From Planctomycetia bacterium (GTDB lineage Bacteria; Planctomycetota; GCA-002687715): a stretch of DNA of 64,000 nt. The notes under the pieces are model-generated. The model saw only the letters and a list, made by a program, of their open reading frames with translations, did not search any database and was not told the DNA's origin. Positions 8,479 to 16,426 of the stretch are shown here, one piece after another (within the stretch, counting starts at the first letter, position 1; each line of letters opens with the position of its first letter). A program made the translations under genes and the position numbers. Where the stretch lies: the NCBI GenBank assembly GCA_005790545.1, contig SXUL01000077.1, positions 51,057 to 115,056 on the forward strand, in the 5' to 3' direction.

Positions 8479-9182
8479 GTCTGCTCGTTCTGGATGGAGT
8501 GAGCGTCGTGTTCGGCGCGCGACATGTGCTCAGCGGCGTTTCCTTCCGTGTGGAAGCCGGGGAGGTGCTCGTCGTGCTCGGGCCCTCCGGAATCGGCAAA
8601 ACGACGCTGCTCCGGGTCATGGAAGGAAGTCTCGCGCCTTCCACTGGCGCGGTGCACAGGGAGAGCATGTTGGCGGCATCCGGGCGCATCCGGCGCGTGT
8701 GGCAGGATGCCCGCGGTGCGTTGAATCCGTTGCGACCCGTGGTCGAGAGCGTGGCAGCGGCACGTCAACATCTGCTGGGTGATGCGCCGGAATTGGCGCG
8801 TGGCGTGGCCGAGCGACGCCTCCAAGATGTGGGGCTCGCGCTCACGAGTGCGCTGACTCTGCCGGGAGCGTTGAGCGCGGGACAGCGGCAGCGCGCGGCC
8901 CTCGCACGGGCGCTTGTGACAGACCCCATGCTCCTGCTCGCCGACGAACCGACGGCTGCCCTCGACCCCAGCGCCCAGCGGGACATGCTCGCGATCGTGC
9001 GGGCGGAGTGCGGGAGGCGTGGCATGGCCGCTGTGTTGGTGCTGCACGACCCCGGTCCAGTCCCCGCCTTCGCCGACCGCTATCTTGTGCTGGGCGAAGC
9101 GGGGGTGCTGAGCGCAGGGCGCGGGCGCGCATTTCCGCAGGACAAACATCCAGCCACGCGCGCGGTCCGCGGGGAGGCTTGA
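8475..9182 (+). CDS. ABC transporter ATPase (DppF/OppF-like)
   Basis: The second ATPase of the transporter, 235 residues. Motifs are Walker A GPSGIGKT (about residues 33-40), Q-loop RVWQDARGALNPLRPV, signature LSAGQRQR, Walker B LLLADEPTAALDPSA and H-loop VLHD. The signature is close to consensus, so a heterodimer with the preceding ATPase would have one good and one weak signature, as in other asymmetric ABC ATPase pairs. It closes the operon; a short hairpin surrounds its stop codon. Like its partner it lacks the oligopeptide C-terminal extension. Confidence 0.9.
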   Translation: MSLLVLDGVSVVFGARHVLSGVSFRVEAGEVLVVLGPSGIGKTTLLRVMEGSLAPSTGAVHRESMLAASGRIRRVWQDARGALNPLRPVVESVAAARQHLLGDAPELARGVAERRLQDVGLALTSALTLPGALSAGQRQRAALARALVTDPMLLLADEPTAALDPSAQRDMLAIVRAECGRRGMAAVLVLHDPGPVPAFADRYLVLGEAGVLSAGRGRAFPQDKHPATRAVRGEA

Positions 9183-9189
9183 GCCTCCC
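9172..9189 (+). terminator. Hairpin at the end of the ABC operon
   Basis: GGGAGGC (9172-9178) and GCCTCCC (9183-9189) form a perfect 7-bp stem with a TTGA loop that contains the operon's last stop codon. No T-tract follows, so it may be a weak terminator or an mRNA-stabilising hairpin. Confidence 0.35.
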
Positions 9190-9251
9190 GGGCCTTGCGG
9201 GCTCCGCGCAGTAGGATGCGCCGGCGATTGGCCCACGGGAGAGTGCATCTC

Positions 9252-11117
9252 ATGCGAACGCTGCGTTTGTCCATGTTCTGTGGCTTGCTGTTGACCCTTG
9301 CTGCGTGTGGTGGAGAAGCTTCCCCCGGCCGCATCGAGTTCACGCTCTCGCTCACGGGGCTGCCGCCATTGCCGACGCGCATGGGTGCGTACGAAGGCTG
9401 GGCCATCGTGAATGGGCTGCCCGTCAGCGTGGGCCGCTTCAACATCGATGCCAGCACCGCACCAGCGACCGTGCGTCTTCTGTCGGGCGCCGCGCTCGGC
9501 CCGGTGACAGGGGCCACTTTTGGTCCGGCGAGCACCGGCCTCGGCGGTGCCTTTCCGCTGATCACGACGGCCAGCGGTTTTTTCATCACCATCGAGGCGC
9601 CCGATGCTGTCCGCGGCGTGCCCACCAATTGTGTGGTGATGGCGGGCGATTTCACCGGTCCTGCTTGTGCACTCACCATGGCGGGCATTGCCCATGGCGG
9701 CACCAACTGGACGCTTGGAGCACATCAGGCAGCGTCCGCTGCGGTGCTGAAGGCGAGTCCGAGCGATGGCAACGCGCATCCCGAGCAGGGGCTCTGGTTC
9801 GTCGGCGATGTCGCGGGAGCGACGCCGGGTCTCGCCGACCTGCCTCTGCGCCAGGACGGCTGGCGCTATGAAGCGTGGACGACGGACGGTGCGCCAGGCG
9901 CACCCGCGTTGGCCGGGCGGAGCCTCGGGACGTTTGCAGGCGCGGTCGGCCGGGATGCCGATGCGCTCGCCTCGCCGACTCGTGGCGTGGCGAACCCTGG
10001 CTTCGCCTTCCCGGGCGCGGATTTCATCACGGCATTCAGCGCCGTCGGGAATCCCGTCTCTCTGTCTGATGGCGCACACGAAGTGTTCGTCACCATCGAG
10101 CCTGCGGAGGACAATGCCGAGGGACCATTCCCGCTCACCATTCTGAGCACGGCCATTCCTGCGTCTGCCGTCGTTGGCGGGGTGACGGCTGCGGACATCA
10201 ACCTCGTGCAGGTGGCGCTGCCCTCACTTGCTTTGGCGGCAACCGCTGCTGACGTGACCCTCAGTGGCGACGGGTTTCGCGAGCAGGGCGGCGCGCAGCG
10301 CGGCGAGTATGTGCTGTGGGCCGCACTGCCGCCGCTGAGCGAGCCTGTGCTGGTGGCGCGCCTTGTCCGTGATGCCGGCGTGATGCGCTCGGTCGCGACC
10401 GGGTTGATCGTGGGCGCTCCAGGCAATGTTGTGCTCACGGCATTCAACACCGGTCTCGGAGCCGCCTTCCCGGATCTCGGCAGTGCCACCACAGCCTTCA
10501 TCACGTTCGAGGCTCAGGGGGGACCGGCTTTCGGTTTGCCCAATGGTGCGCCGCTGTACGCCGGTGCCGTCAGTGCGGGCAGCGCGAACCTCACCGTCCA
10601 AGGCACGGCCGGTCTCGGCCTCGCAAACTTCGGCGCTGCGGCGGGCACCTGCATTCTCGCGGCTCCGACGCGGCTGGCAGGCACGCCCGGCGACGACAGC
10701 TACGGGCTCTGGTTCGTGGACCGCGCCACGCGCTTGCCCTCGCTCACGTTGCCGGAACTCCCGTTCAACTGGAAGTACGAAGGCTGGGTGCGCAACACCG
10801 TGACCGGGGTCACCACGAGCACCGGCAAGTTCCGTGCTGCACTCGCGGCAGATGAAGACAGGCATTCCGCTCCCGGTCACGATCTGGGCCTCGGCTATGC
10901 GGCCCCGGGTGCGGATTTCTTGCTGGTCTGGCAACGCACTGTGCCCGCAAGTGTGGCGGCCAACGTGCTTGTGACCTTGGTGCCACAGGGTTGGAGCCGC
11001 CTCCATCAGCCGTCGCCGTTCGCGCTCTTCTTCGGCGCTGCTCCGGCGACAGCCGGAAGCATGAGCACACTGGCGAACCTCGCGAGCTCGTGGCCTTCAG
11101 CCAACGTCAGCTACTGA
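9252..11117 (+). CDS. Secreted lipoprotein with an internal X-Y-X'-Y' duplication, function unknown
   Basis: A 621-residue predicted lipoprotein. ATG 9252 is chosen over the upstream in-frame starts because it has GGGAGA upstream and begins a signal with lipobox LAAC (Cys19). The mature part is two tandem copies of a roughly 300-residue block, each with two related halves. Half X carries YEGWAIVNGLPVSVGRF or EYVLWAALPPLSEPVLVARL followed by FFITIEA or AFITFEA. Half Y carries GLWFVGDVAG or GLWFVDRATR, then WRYEAW or WKYEGW, then PGADFITAF or PGADFLLVW. The Y-E-x-W plus G-x-F pattern resembles the beta-rich fold of anti-sigma-K-type extracellular domains, but that is a weak resemblance. No enzyme motif was seen. 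Confidence 0.8.
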   Translation: MRTLRLSMFCGLLLTLAACGGEASPGRIEFTLSLTGLPPLPTRMGAYEGWAIVNGLPVSVGRFNIDASTAPATVRLLSGAALGPVTGATFGPASTGLGGAFPLITTASGFFITIEAPDAVRGVPTNCVVMAGDFTGPACALTMAGIAHGGTNWTLGAHQAASAAVLKASPSDGNAHPEQGLWFVGDVAGATPGLADLPLRQDGWRYEAWTTDGAPGAPALAGRSLGTFAGAVGRDADALASPTRGVANPGFAFPGADFITAFSAVGNPVSLSDGAHEVFVTIEPAEDNAEGPFPLTILSTAIPASAVVGGVTAADINLVQVALPSLALAATAADVTLSGDGFREQGGAQRGEYVLWAALPPLSEPVLVARLVRDAGVMRSVATGLIVGAPGNVVLTAFNTGLGAAFPDLGSATTAFITFEAQGGPAFGLPNGAPLYAGAVSAGSANLTVQGTAGLGLANFGAAAGTCILAAPTRLAGTPGDDSYGLWFVDRATRLPSLTLPELPFNWKYEGWVRNTVTGVTTSTGKFRAALAADEDRHSAPGHDLGLGYAAPGADFLLVWQRTVPASVAANVLVTLVPQGWSRLHQPSPFALFFGAAPATAGSMSTLANLASSWPSANVSY

Positions 11118-11810
11118 ACGCGAGGGACGAGTTCCCAAAGCCGCAGCGCACGTGACGAGGAACTCCGGGGTCCGCGCTGCGAGCGCGGATCTGCGCGGCG
11201 TCAGTGTCAGCGGCAGCGCGCTGCAACGGACGCCGCGGAGGAGCGCCCGCACGAACATGACACCGCGTCCCGCAGAAGACGACGCTTCGACGAGGCTGGC
11301 GCGAAAATCGGCTTGGCGCCAGGCACGCGGTCCGGCACCGACACATGCGTCCGCAGGCAGCAACGCGCGCGTGCGCCAGCGCAGGATCTGTCGGTTCACA
11401 CGGTCGAGGATGCGCTGCGTGAGGCTCAACGGGACGGAGTGTTGTGCCGCGACCGCCAGACCGACCTCATCACCAAGGGCCCGTACGAGGCGCACGAGGT
11501 CCGCCGCCGGGCAGGCGCAGGACGGGTCGAGCACGAGCACGATGTCCCCCGCGATGAGCGCTGCAGACTCCCGCAAGATCTCGGCGAAGTTACCCGGCGT
11601 GTCGAGGGCGATGAGCCGTGCTGGCACGGACGCGCGTTCACACCAGGCAATGGCGAGAGGCACAGTGCCATCGTTGCTGCCGCCATCCACGAGCAGCAGT
11701 TCCGGGAAGTGTTCCGGCGCGAGCAGCCCGGCGAGAGAGGCCAGTTCCTCCATCAAGCGCGGAAGAGAGTCTGCATCGTTGCGGCAGGGAATGAGCACCG
11801 TCACCAGCAT
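11097..11810 (-). CDS. Glycosyltransferase family 2 protein
   Basis: A 237-residue GT-A-fold glycosyltransferase, at the short end for GT2. The N-terminus VTVLIPCRNDADSLPRLM begins the nucleotide-sugar-binding fold, LLVDGGSNDGT is the classic D-x-x-S-x-D-G-T motif (about residues 39-50), and VLDPSC (about residues 92-97) sits where the metal-binding D-x-D is expected, with only one Asp. A C-terminal amphipathic stretch follows; no membrane helix is obvious. Acceptor and donor are unknown. Its 3' end overlaps the end of the convergent repeat-lipoprotein gene by 21 bp. Confidence 0.82.
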   Translation of the reverse strand: MLVTVLIPCRNDADSLPRLMEELASLAGLLAPEHFPELLLVDGGSNDGTVPLAIAWCERASVPARLIALDTPGNFAEILRESAALIAGDIVLVLDPSCACPAADLVRLVRALGDEVGLAVAAQHSVPLSLTQRILDRVNRQILRWRTRALLPADACVGAGPRAWRQADFRASLVEASSSAGRGVMFVRALLRGVRCSALPLTLTPRRSALAARTPEFLVTCAAALGTRPSRSVADVG

Positions 11811-11838
11811 GGCCGCTCGCCTCGTCGGGCGCCGAGGC

Positions 11839-11971
11839 TAGCATCGCGGTCATGCTGCAGGTTCTGTCGGAATCGTCCGGATCACGCGCGACTGAGTGGG
11901 GCCCCGGGCCGCGCTGCGCTGGACCTGACGCATTGGCAAGCTTCCCGGCTGTTGCAGTGAGGGCGTCGTGA
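11839..11971 (+). CDS. Possible 39-codon upstream ORF coupled to the uracil-DNA glycosylase gene
   Basis: ATG 11852 opens a 39-codon frame that ends at TGA 11969-11971, overlapping the GTG start of the downstream gene as GTGA. TAGCAT (11839-11844) lies seven bases before the ATG, the spacing expected for a -10 box of a leaderless message. The peptide (starting MLQVLSESSGSRATEW) shows no motif. It may be a translational-coupling leader or chance. Confidence 0.2.
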
Positions 11972-12687
11972 ATTCGGAGCGTCCGCCATGGCTCGATGCC
12001 GCGCTGCTGGATGCTGAGGCGTTCGGCCTCGATTTCCCGCGGGGAACGAGGGGCGCCGCGGCGCGGGAGATTCCGCGCGGGGCAGCGGAGCCTGCCGCCA
12101 ATCCCGTGACGACTCCGAGGGCTGCTGAGGCGGCACTGGACGCCATCGCACGCGAGGTGGAGGCGTGTCGCGCCTGCAGCCTCGGCGCCTGCAGGACGCG
12201 CTCCGTTCCGGGACAGGGCAGTGCGCAAGCGCGGCTCTTCTTCGTGGGCGAGGCGCCCGGCGCAGAAGAAGACAGCCAGGGGCTTCCTTTTGTCGGAGCG
12301 GCCGGGCAGTTGCTGACGAAGATGATCGCCGCCATTGGCCTCGCGCGTGAGCAGGTGTTCATCGCCAATGTGCTCAAGTGCCGTCCGCCAGAGAATCGCG
12401 ATCCTGCACCAGCGGAAATGGCCGCTTGCCGCGCGTTTCTGATGCGCCAGATCGAGAGCGTGGATCCCGACGTGATCGTGACGCTCGGTGCCCATGCAAC
12501 GCGCAGTTTGCTGCAGCGCGAAGGCCCGCTCGCCCGCATGCGTGGCGAACGTCACCGCTGCGGGCGCGCGGAGCTGGTGGTCACGTATCACCCGGCCTAT
12601 CTGCTCCGCAGTCCGGACATGAAGCGCGCCGCGTGGGAAGACCTCAAACGAGCGAAGTCTCTGCTCGACGCGCCTTCGCGCGCTTGA
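11968..12687 (+). CDS. Family 4 uracil-DNA glycosylase (4Fe-4S)
   Basis: A 239-residue DNA repair enzyme that removes uracil, acting in base excision repair. It shows the family-4 signature GEAPGAEEDSQGLPFVGAAG (about residues 93-112), the NVLKCRPPENRDP segment, and the C-terminal HPAYLL motif. The Cys residues in CRACSLGAC near residue 57 and in KCRPP and AACRAF are placed like the four iron-sulfur ligands of the family. The first 45 residues are a low-complexity extension not needed for the fold. The start is GTG 11968, preceded by GAGGG. It stands alone after a divergently read glycosyltransferase and is followed by the promoter of the secretion cluster. Confidence 0.92.
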   Translation: MNSERPPWLDAALLDAEAFGLDFPRGTRGAAAREIPRGAAEPAANPVTTPRAAEAALDAIAREVEACRACSLGACRTRSVPGQGSAQARLFFVGEAPGAEEDSQGLPFVGAAGQLLTKMIAAIGLAREQVFIANVLKCRPPENRDPAPAEMAACRAFLMRQIESVDPDVIVTLGAHATRSLLQREGPLARMRGERHRCGRAELVVTYHPAYLLRSPDMKRAAWEDLKRAKSLLDAPSRA

Positions 12688-12713
12688 CCCTCGGCGCGCG
12701 CGCCCCATAACAT
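12684..12713 (+). promoter_or_regulatory. Candidate sigma-70-type promoter for the first PilM-PilN gene
   Basis: TTGACC (12684-12689) overlaps the preceding stop codon, and TAACAT (12708-12713) follows after 18 bases (alternatively CATAAC after 16). Transcription would begin about 25 bases before ATG 12746, giving a short leader with no obvious Shine-Dalgarno sequence. Confidence 0.4.
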
Positions 12714-12745
12714 CGGTCCCGCAGCACGCTCGTCGTCTGCGCCGC

Positions 12746-14365
12746 ATGCAGCATCCCATCTGGGGCATCGATGTCACCTCGGTCGCACTTCGCGGAGTGC
12801 GGCTTGCGCTGGATGCTGATGGTGTCCCGCGCATCGTTGCGTGGGACGCGCTCGACTTCACCACGGATGTGGAGAATGTCGCCTCCAGTGCGCGGCTTGC
12901 GCCCATGCAGAGGGCTTTGGCGCAGTTCGCGCACGGCAAGGAATTGCGCTACTCGCGGGTGTGGGTGTCGTTGCGCGGTGAGGCGGGCTTCAATCGCCAC
13001 GCGCGCCTGCCGAAGGCGACCGACAGCACGATTCCTTTCGTGTTGCAGCAAGAGGCCGAGCGCAACATCCCGTACCCGCTGGAGGAGGTCTACTGGGACC
13101 ACCGCCTCGCGGACATGACAGAAGACGGTGCCGTCGACGCGACCTACTACGCCGTGCGTCGCAGCATCGTGGACGATCGCATCAGGAAGTACGAACGAGC
13201 CGGATTGCCCATCGATGGCATTCAGTTGCGTCCCGTCGCCCTGCACAACATCTGCGCTTTCGAGCGTCTGCTGGACGAGGGCACGGCCGTCATCGACTGC
13301 GACTATGTAGGGCTGCATGTGCTCGTGCACCACAAGGGGCGGACGTGGTTCCGCGTTGTCCCCACCGGCGGCGCCGACCACGTGGCACGTCTGCGTGACG
13401 AACTCGGTCTTGGACATCCCGAGGCGGTGCGTGCAGCCAGCGGCGCCGGGGACACCGAACCTCGACTTGCCGGCATCGCGGGCGAGTCCGCGCGGCAACT
13501 CGTGGCGGAAGCTGAACGCGTGCTCAAGTTCTTTGCCGCCGCCCGACCCGGATTCAAGTTGCGCCGCATCGTGCTCTTCCACTCCCACCGTTGCGTGCCG
13601 GACCTCGAGGCGACCGTCCGCGAACGTTGCGGCGTCAGTGTCGAGGTCCCGCGCGGCTTCCGGCACGTGCGTGTGGACGATGACGTCGTGAGCGCAGGCC
13701 TGCAGGAGAATTTCGCGGCGCTGGCCCGGGCGACCGGGCTCGCCCTCCAAGGGGCCGGCATCGCGGACGTGAGTGTGCGGCTCTTTCCCGCGCGTCCCGA
13801 GCGCGACCTCGGCTTGCGCAAGCGCTGGTGGATCGCCGCGACGTTGCTCATCTGCTGCACCATCGTGGTGGAGACCGTGCGTCTGCGCTCTGCGGAGCGC
13901 CAGCTCGCGGCGGCGACGGAAGCGCTGCGGGTGGCGCCGCCCGAGGCGCGCGAGCGCGCCAGTGTGCTCCGCGCAGTGGATGTCGAGGCGCCGCTGAGGA
14001 AGATGGAGGCCTTTGCGCGCGTGGACGGCGAGCGTGCACGTCCCCTGCAGGTGTTGAAGCACGTCGCCGCGAAGGCGGCCGCAGCCGGCGTCTCGGTGGC
14101 GGCATTTGATGCGGAAGAGGGGTTGATCGGTCACGTGGTGCTGGTTGCCGAGGGTGCGAAGGAAGATGCCCATCAGCGTCTTGCAGAGGCACTGGCTTCC
14201 TGTGCAGACGGGGAGGGCCCGGTCAGTGCAGTCCGGCCCGGACTCTGCTGGGAAGCGTCCGAACCCGTGGCCCGTGCGCCGGTGGTTCCTGCCGCCGGGC
14301 CATTGCGCGTCCCGCTCCACCACCTCGCGGGCACGCTGGAAATCAGGCGGCCGCGCAGCCCATGA
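12746..14365 (+). CDS. PilM-PilN fusion, inner-membrane platform protein of a type IV pilus/type II secretion-like system (module A)
   Basis: A 539-residue protein combining two usually separate platform subunits. Residues 1 to about 345 are an actin-like PilM/GspL cytoplasmic domain: IWGIDVTSVALRGVRL at the start, then IPYPLEEVYWDHRL near residue 110, a hallmark of PilM. The family's AL-ATGLAL ending is present, then VSVRLFP in place of the PilN INLLP, then a single membrane helix at about residues 360-378 and a coiled and ferredoxin-like periplasmic tail as in PilN. It overlaps the next gene by ATGA. In the family PilM binds ATP and links the assembly ATPase to PilN/PilO; ATP binding here is not verified. 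Confidence 0.82.
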   Translation: MQHPIWGIDVTSVALRGVRLALDADGVPRIVAWDALDFTTDVENVASSARLAPMQRALAQFAHGKELRYSRVWVSLRGEAGFNRHARLPKATDSTIPFVLQQEAERNIPYPLEEVYWDHRLADMTEDGAVDATYYAVRRSIVDDRIRKYERAGLPIDGIQLRPVALHNICAFERLLDEGTAVIDCDYVGLHVLVHHKGRTWFRVVPTGGADHVARLRDELGLGHPEAVRAASGAGDTEPRLAGIAGESARQLVAEAERVLKFFAAARPGFKLRRIVLFHSHRCVPDLEATVRERCGVSVEVPRGFRHVRVDDDVVSAGLQENFAALARATGLALQGAGIADVSVRLFPARPERDLGLRKRWWIAATLLICCTIVVETVRLRSAERQLAAATEALRVAPPEARERASVLRAVDVEAPLRKMEAFARVDGERARPLQVLKHVAAKAAAAGVSVAAFDAEEGLIGHVVLVAEGAKEDAHQRLAEALASCADGEGPVSAVRPGLCWEASEPVARAPVVPAAGPLRVPLHHLAGTLEIRRPRSP

Positions 14366-15147
14366 CTCCGCGGACGGTGACCGCTCTTCTGCTTGCCGGG
14401 TGCGCCGCGCTTGCCGTTGCGTCGCTGTGGATCTTCGTCTTCCTGAGCAGTCGCGACGATCTCGACGATCGCGTGCAGGATGCACGTCTCGCGCTCGAGT
14501 CGGTCACGAGCAGCAATCAGACCCTCGTGGGCGCGCCGTTCGAAGTGGAAGTCCGCGCCGTGAAGTCTCGCCTCGAAGAGGAGGCACGCGAGCTCGAGGC
14601 CTTTGCGCGCGCCCAGCAAGGCGCGCTGGAGGCTCCCAGTGCGCGTCTTGCGGGCAAGAATCCGGGACGCGCAGAGTGCGCCAGTGCCTGGGCGTTCGAC
14701 AATGATGAACTGCGGCGGGCCATCACGGAGAAGACCGGGATTGAACCGCCGCGCCCTTCCTCATGGCCGCTGGCAGCAGCGACGGAAATGCCTGAGGAAT
14801 GGGATGCCGGGCTTTTCGCTGCCGCGCAGCGTCGTATGCAACTGCAGCGCATTTTCTTGCTGGCTGCCGCGGAGAAGGGGGCGGTTCCGCGCGCTCCGCT
14901 CGAGTTTCGTGAGCTGCCAAGGACGCCGCAGGCGCAGTGGGATGGCACGGAGCTGAGGCTGTTTTTCCGGTGCAGGGATGCGGACGTGTTGTCCGTCTGC
15001 GAGAAGCTGTTGCAACCAGGTCAACCACTCCGGCTGAGGCTCACGAGCATCAAGGCCGAGGCGGCCGCAGCCGACGGCAGAGAGGAACTCGGCGTTCATC
15101 TGGACGTGCGTTTGGTCGTGGAGCGACCTGCAGGAGACCTTCCATGA
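14362..15147 (+). CDS. PilO-like single-pass inner-membrane protein (module A)
   Basis: A 261-residue protein with one N-terminal helix (about residues 8-29), a charged coiled-coil stretch (about residues 30-85) and a C-terminal region ending ELGVHLDVRLVVE, the strand pattern expected of a PilO/GspM ferredoxin-like periplasmic domain. Sequence similarity is too low to be sure; the call rests on topology and on its place directly after a PilM-PilN fusion, which mirrors the order at 37017-39530. It overlaps both neighbours by ATGA, so the three proteins are probably co-translated. Confidence 0.55.
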   Translation: MTPRTVTALLLAGCAALAVASLWIFVFLSSRDDLDDRVQDARLALESVTSSNQTLVGAPFEVEVRAVKSRLEEEARELEAFARAQQGALEAPSARLAGKNPGRAECASAWAFDNDELRRAITEKTGIEPPRPSSWPLAAATEMPEEWDAGLFAAAQRRMQLQRIFLLAAAEKGAVPRAPLEFRELPRTPQAQWDGTELRLFFRCRDADVLSVCEKLLQPGQPLRLRLTSIKAEAAAADGREELGVHLDVRLVVERPAGDLP

Positions 15148-16166
15148 AGGAAGAACACCTGCACTCGCGCGCGGAAGCACGCCTCGATCATTCGGGGCGC
15201 ATGCTCGGAGCACTGGATCTTCTTGCAGTCGTGGTGGCTCTCGTGCTGTTGGCGCTGAGCTTTTTCGGCATGCTGGACGACAGCGCGGGAAGCGCCGCGG
15301 CATTGGATGCACGTCTCGATGCCGGACTGCATGCGCGTCGGGCCGCGCTCGCTGCCGGGAGTTTCGACGGACAGCTCTACTTTGCGCGCGGAGACGCTGC
15401 GCGCGCTTCCCTGAGAGCCTCCCATGAGCCCACTGCCCAAGCGGTGAGCCCCCCATTCCGCGCATATCCCGCCACATGGCTCGCGGCTGCAAGGAGCGGT
15501 GGCAATCTTGCAGCCATCTCAGCGCCGGTGGACCTTGTGGCCGAGGCCGGGTTCGGGAATGTCGCGTTGCGGTGGACGGCGGGGCGTGGGGGCAACGTGC
15601 CTGCAGGCACGTGGGTCCTGCTGCGCGCTCGCCCGGGTGAGGCCTACACAACGATCGCCGAATTGCCTGCTGCGACGCTTCACTACGTCGATCCGGCACC
15701 TGCCGGCGTCGAATACCAGTGGCGCGTGGCGGCGAAGCCGGGTGATCCAGTGCTTGCTGCGGCGCTCGGGCTCTCCGTGCCTTCGAGCCCGGTGCGCAGC
15801 ATGGCGTTGGCCCGCGTGCGTTGGAGCATTCTTGAAGCGAGCGCAGCGACAGTCCGGTTCCGGATCGAGGCCTGGACCGGCACGGCCTTTGAAGCGCGCG
15901 AAGTGGATGTGAATCCCGGCGAGGCCGTGGAGGTCGCCGGGGGAGGCCAGGGCTTTGTCACAGGTTGCCGACTCGAGTCGATCCGCGCGGAGGACTCAAC
16001 CCGCCGCCAGGAAGCACTGCGCGTGGTTTTTGACCGCGAGGGACGCGTGATTCTCGAGGGGGGAGAGCCCCGCCGTGAACCCGTGGTGACCGAGGTCCGA
16101 ACGCGGCGCTTCGAAATCGTGCTCAGAACCGAGACCGGTGGCACCGAGAAGGTCTGGTTTCCGTGA
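15144..16166 (+). CDS. Membrane-anchored protein with a fibronectin-III-like domain, function unknown
   Basis: A 340-residue protein. The start at ATG 15144, overlapping the preceding stop, gives one helix at about residues 21-43 and a periplasmic remainder. Residues 126-200 have a fibronectin type III pattern: PVDLVAEAGFGNVALRWTA, a WVLLRARPG strand, LPAATLHYVDPAPAGVEYQW-R-V. The rest is beta-rich without a recognised motif, and the tail resembles the basic strand-rich ends of GspC/PilP-like linkers only loosely. Lying between the PilO-like gene and the secretin, it occupies the usual position of PilP/GspC, which couples platform to secretin. That role is inferred from position. Confidence 0.6.
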   Translation: MKEEHLHSRAEARLDHSGRMLGALDLLAVVVALVLLALSFFGMLDDSAGSAAALDARLDAGLHARRAALAAGSFDGQLYFARGDAARASLRASHEPTAQAVSPPFRAYPATWLAAARSGGNLAAISAPVDLVAEAGFGNVALRWTAGRGGNVPAGTWVLLRARPGEAYTTIAELPAATLHYVDPAPAGVEYQWRVAAKPGDPVLAAALGLSVPSSPVRSMALARVRWSILEASAATVRFRIEAWTGTAFEAREVDVNPGEAVEVAGGGQGFVTGCRLESIRAEDSTRRQEALRVVFDREGRVILEGGEPRREPVVTEVRTRRFEIVLRTETGGTEKVWFP

Positions 16167-16180
16167 GCTTGCGGAGGGGA

Positions 16181-16208
16181 TTGCAGCCTCCGGCTGCTGG
16201 CCTATACT
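16181..16208 (+). promoter_or_regulatory. Sigma-70-type promoter for secretin A
   Basis: TTGCAG (16181-16186), a 16-base spacer and TATACT (16203-16208) make a good match to a housekeeping promoter. It starts just after the upstream stop and would give an untranslated leader of roughly 210 bases before ATG 16427. Confidence 0.55.
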
Positions 16209-16426
16209 CAGGCCCCCTGGAAAAGATGGACCACCCGGAACTCGTGCCCGCTCCACGACTTGAGCTGGTGTTTGCCGGGCTGGAACTGCAAGTGCTGTGA
16301 AGCCGGAATGAGGAGTCTCGGAGCATGGGGCTTTGTGCCCTGCTGTTCCGGAATCATTTCTGGTAGAAGTTCGCGCCCGCGCATTGCCGTTTTGCGGCTG
16401 CCGGTGCTTCGGAAAGGGAGATCTCG
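16209..16426 (+). promoter_or_regulatory. Long 5' leader of secretin A with two mini-ORFs
   Basis: The leader holds two short frames: 24 codons from ATG 16226 to TGA 16300, and 13 codons from ATG 16325 to TAG 16366, the latter preceded by GAGGAG (16310-16315). A good Shine-Dalgarno sequence (GGGAG) precedes the secretin start. No known riboswitch pattern was recognised. Regulation by leader translation is possible but unproven. Confidence 0.3.

Noticed and set aside
8319..10079. A 586-codon minus-strand frame
   Set aside because: It spans the two ATPase genes and the lipoprotein start, all with firm motifs on the plus strand.
12644..14485. A 613-codon minus-strand frame
   Set aside because: It is antisense to the PilM-PilN gene and has no start signal or recognisable family; the plus-strand product is clear.
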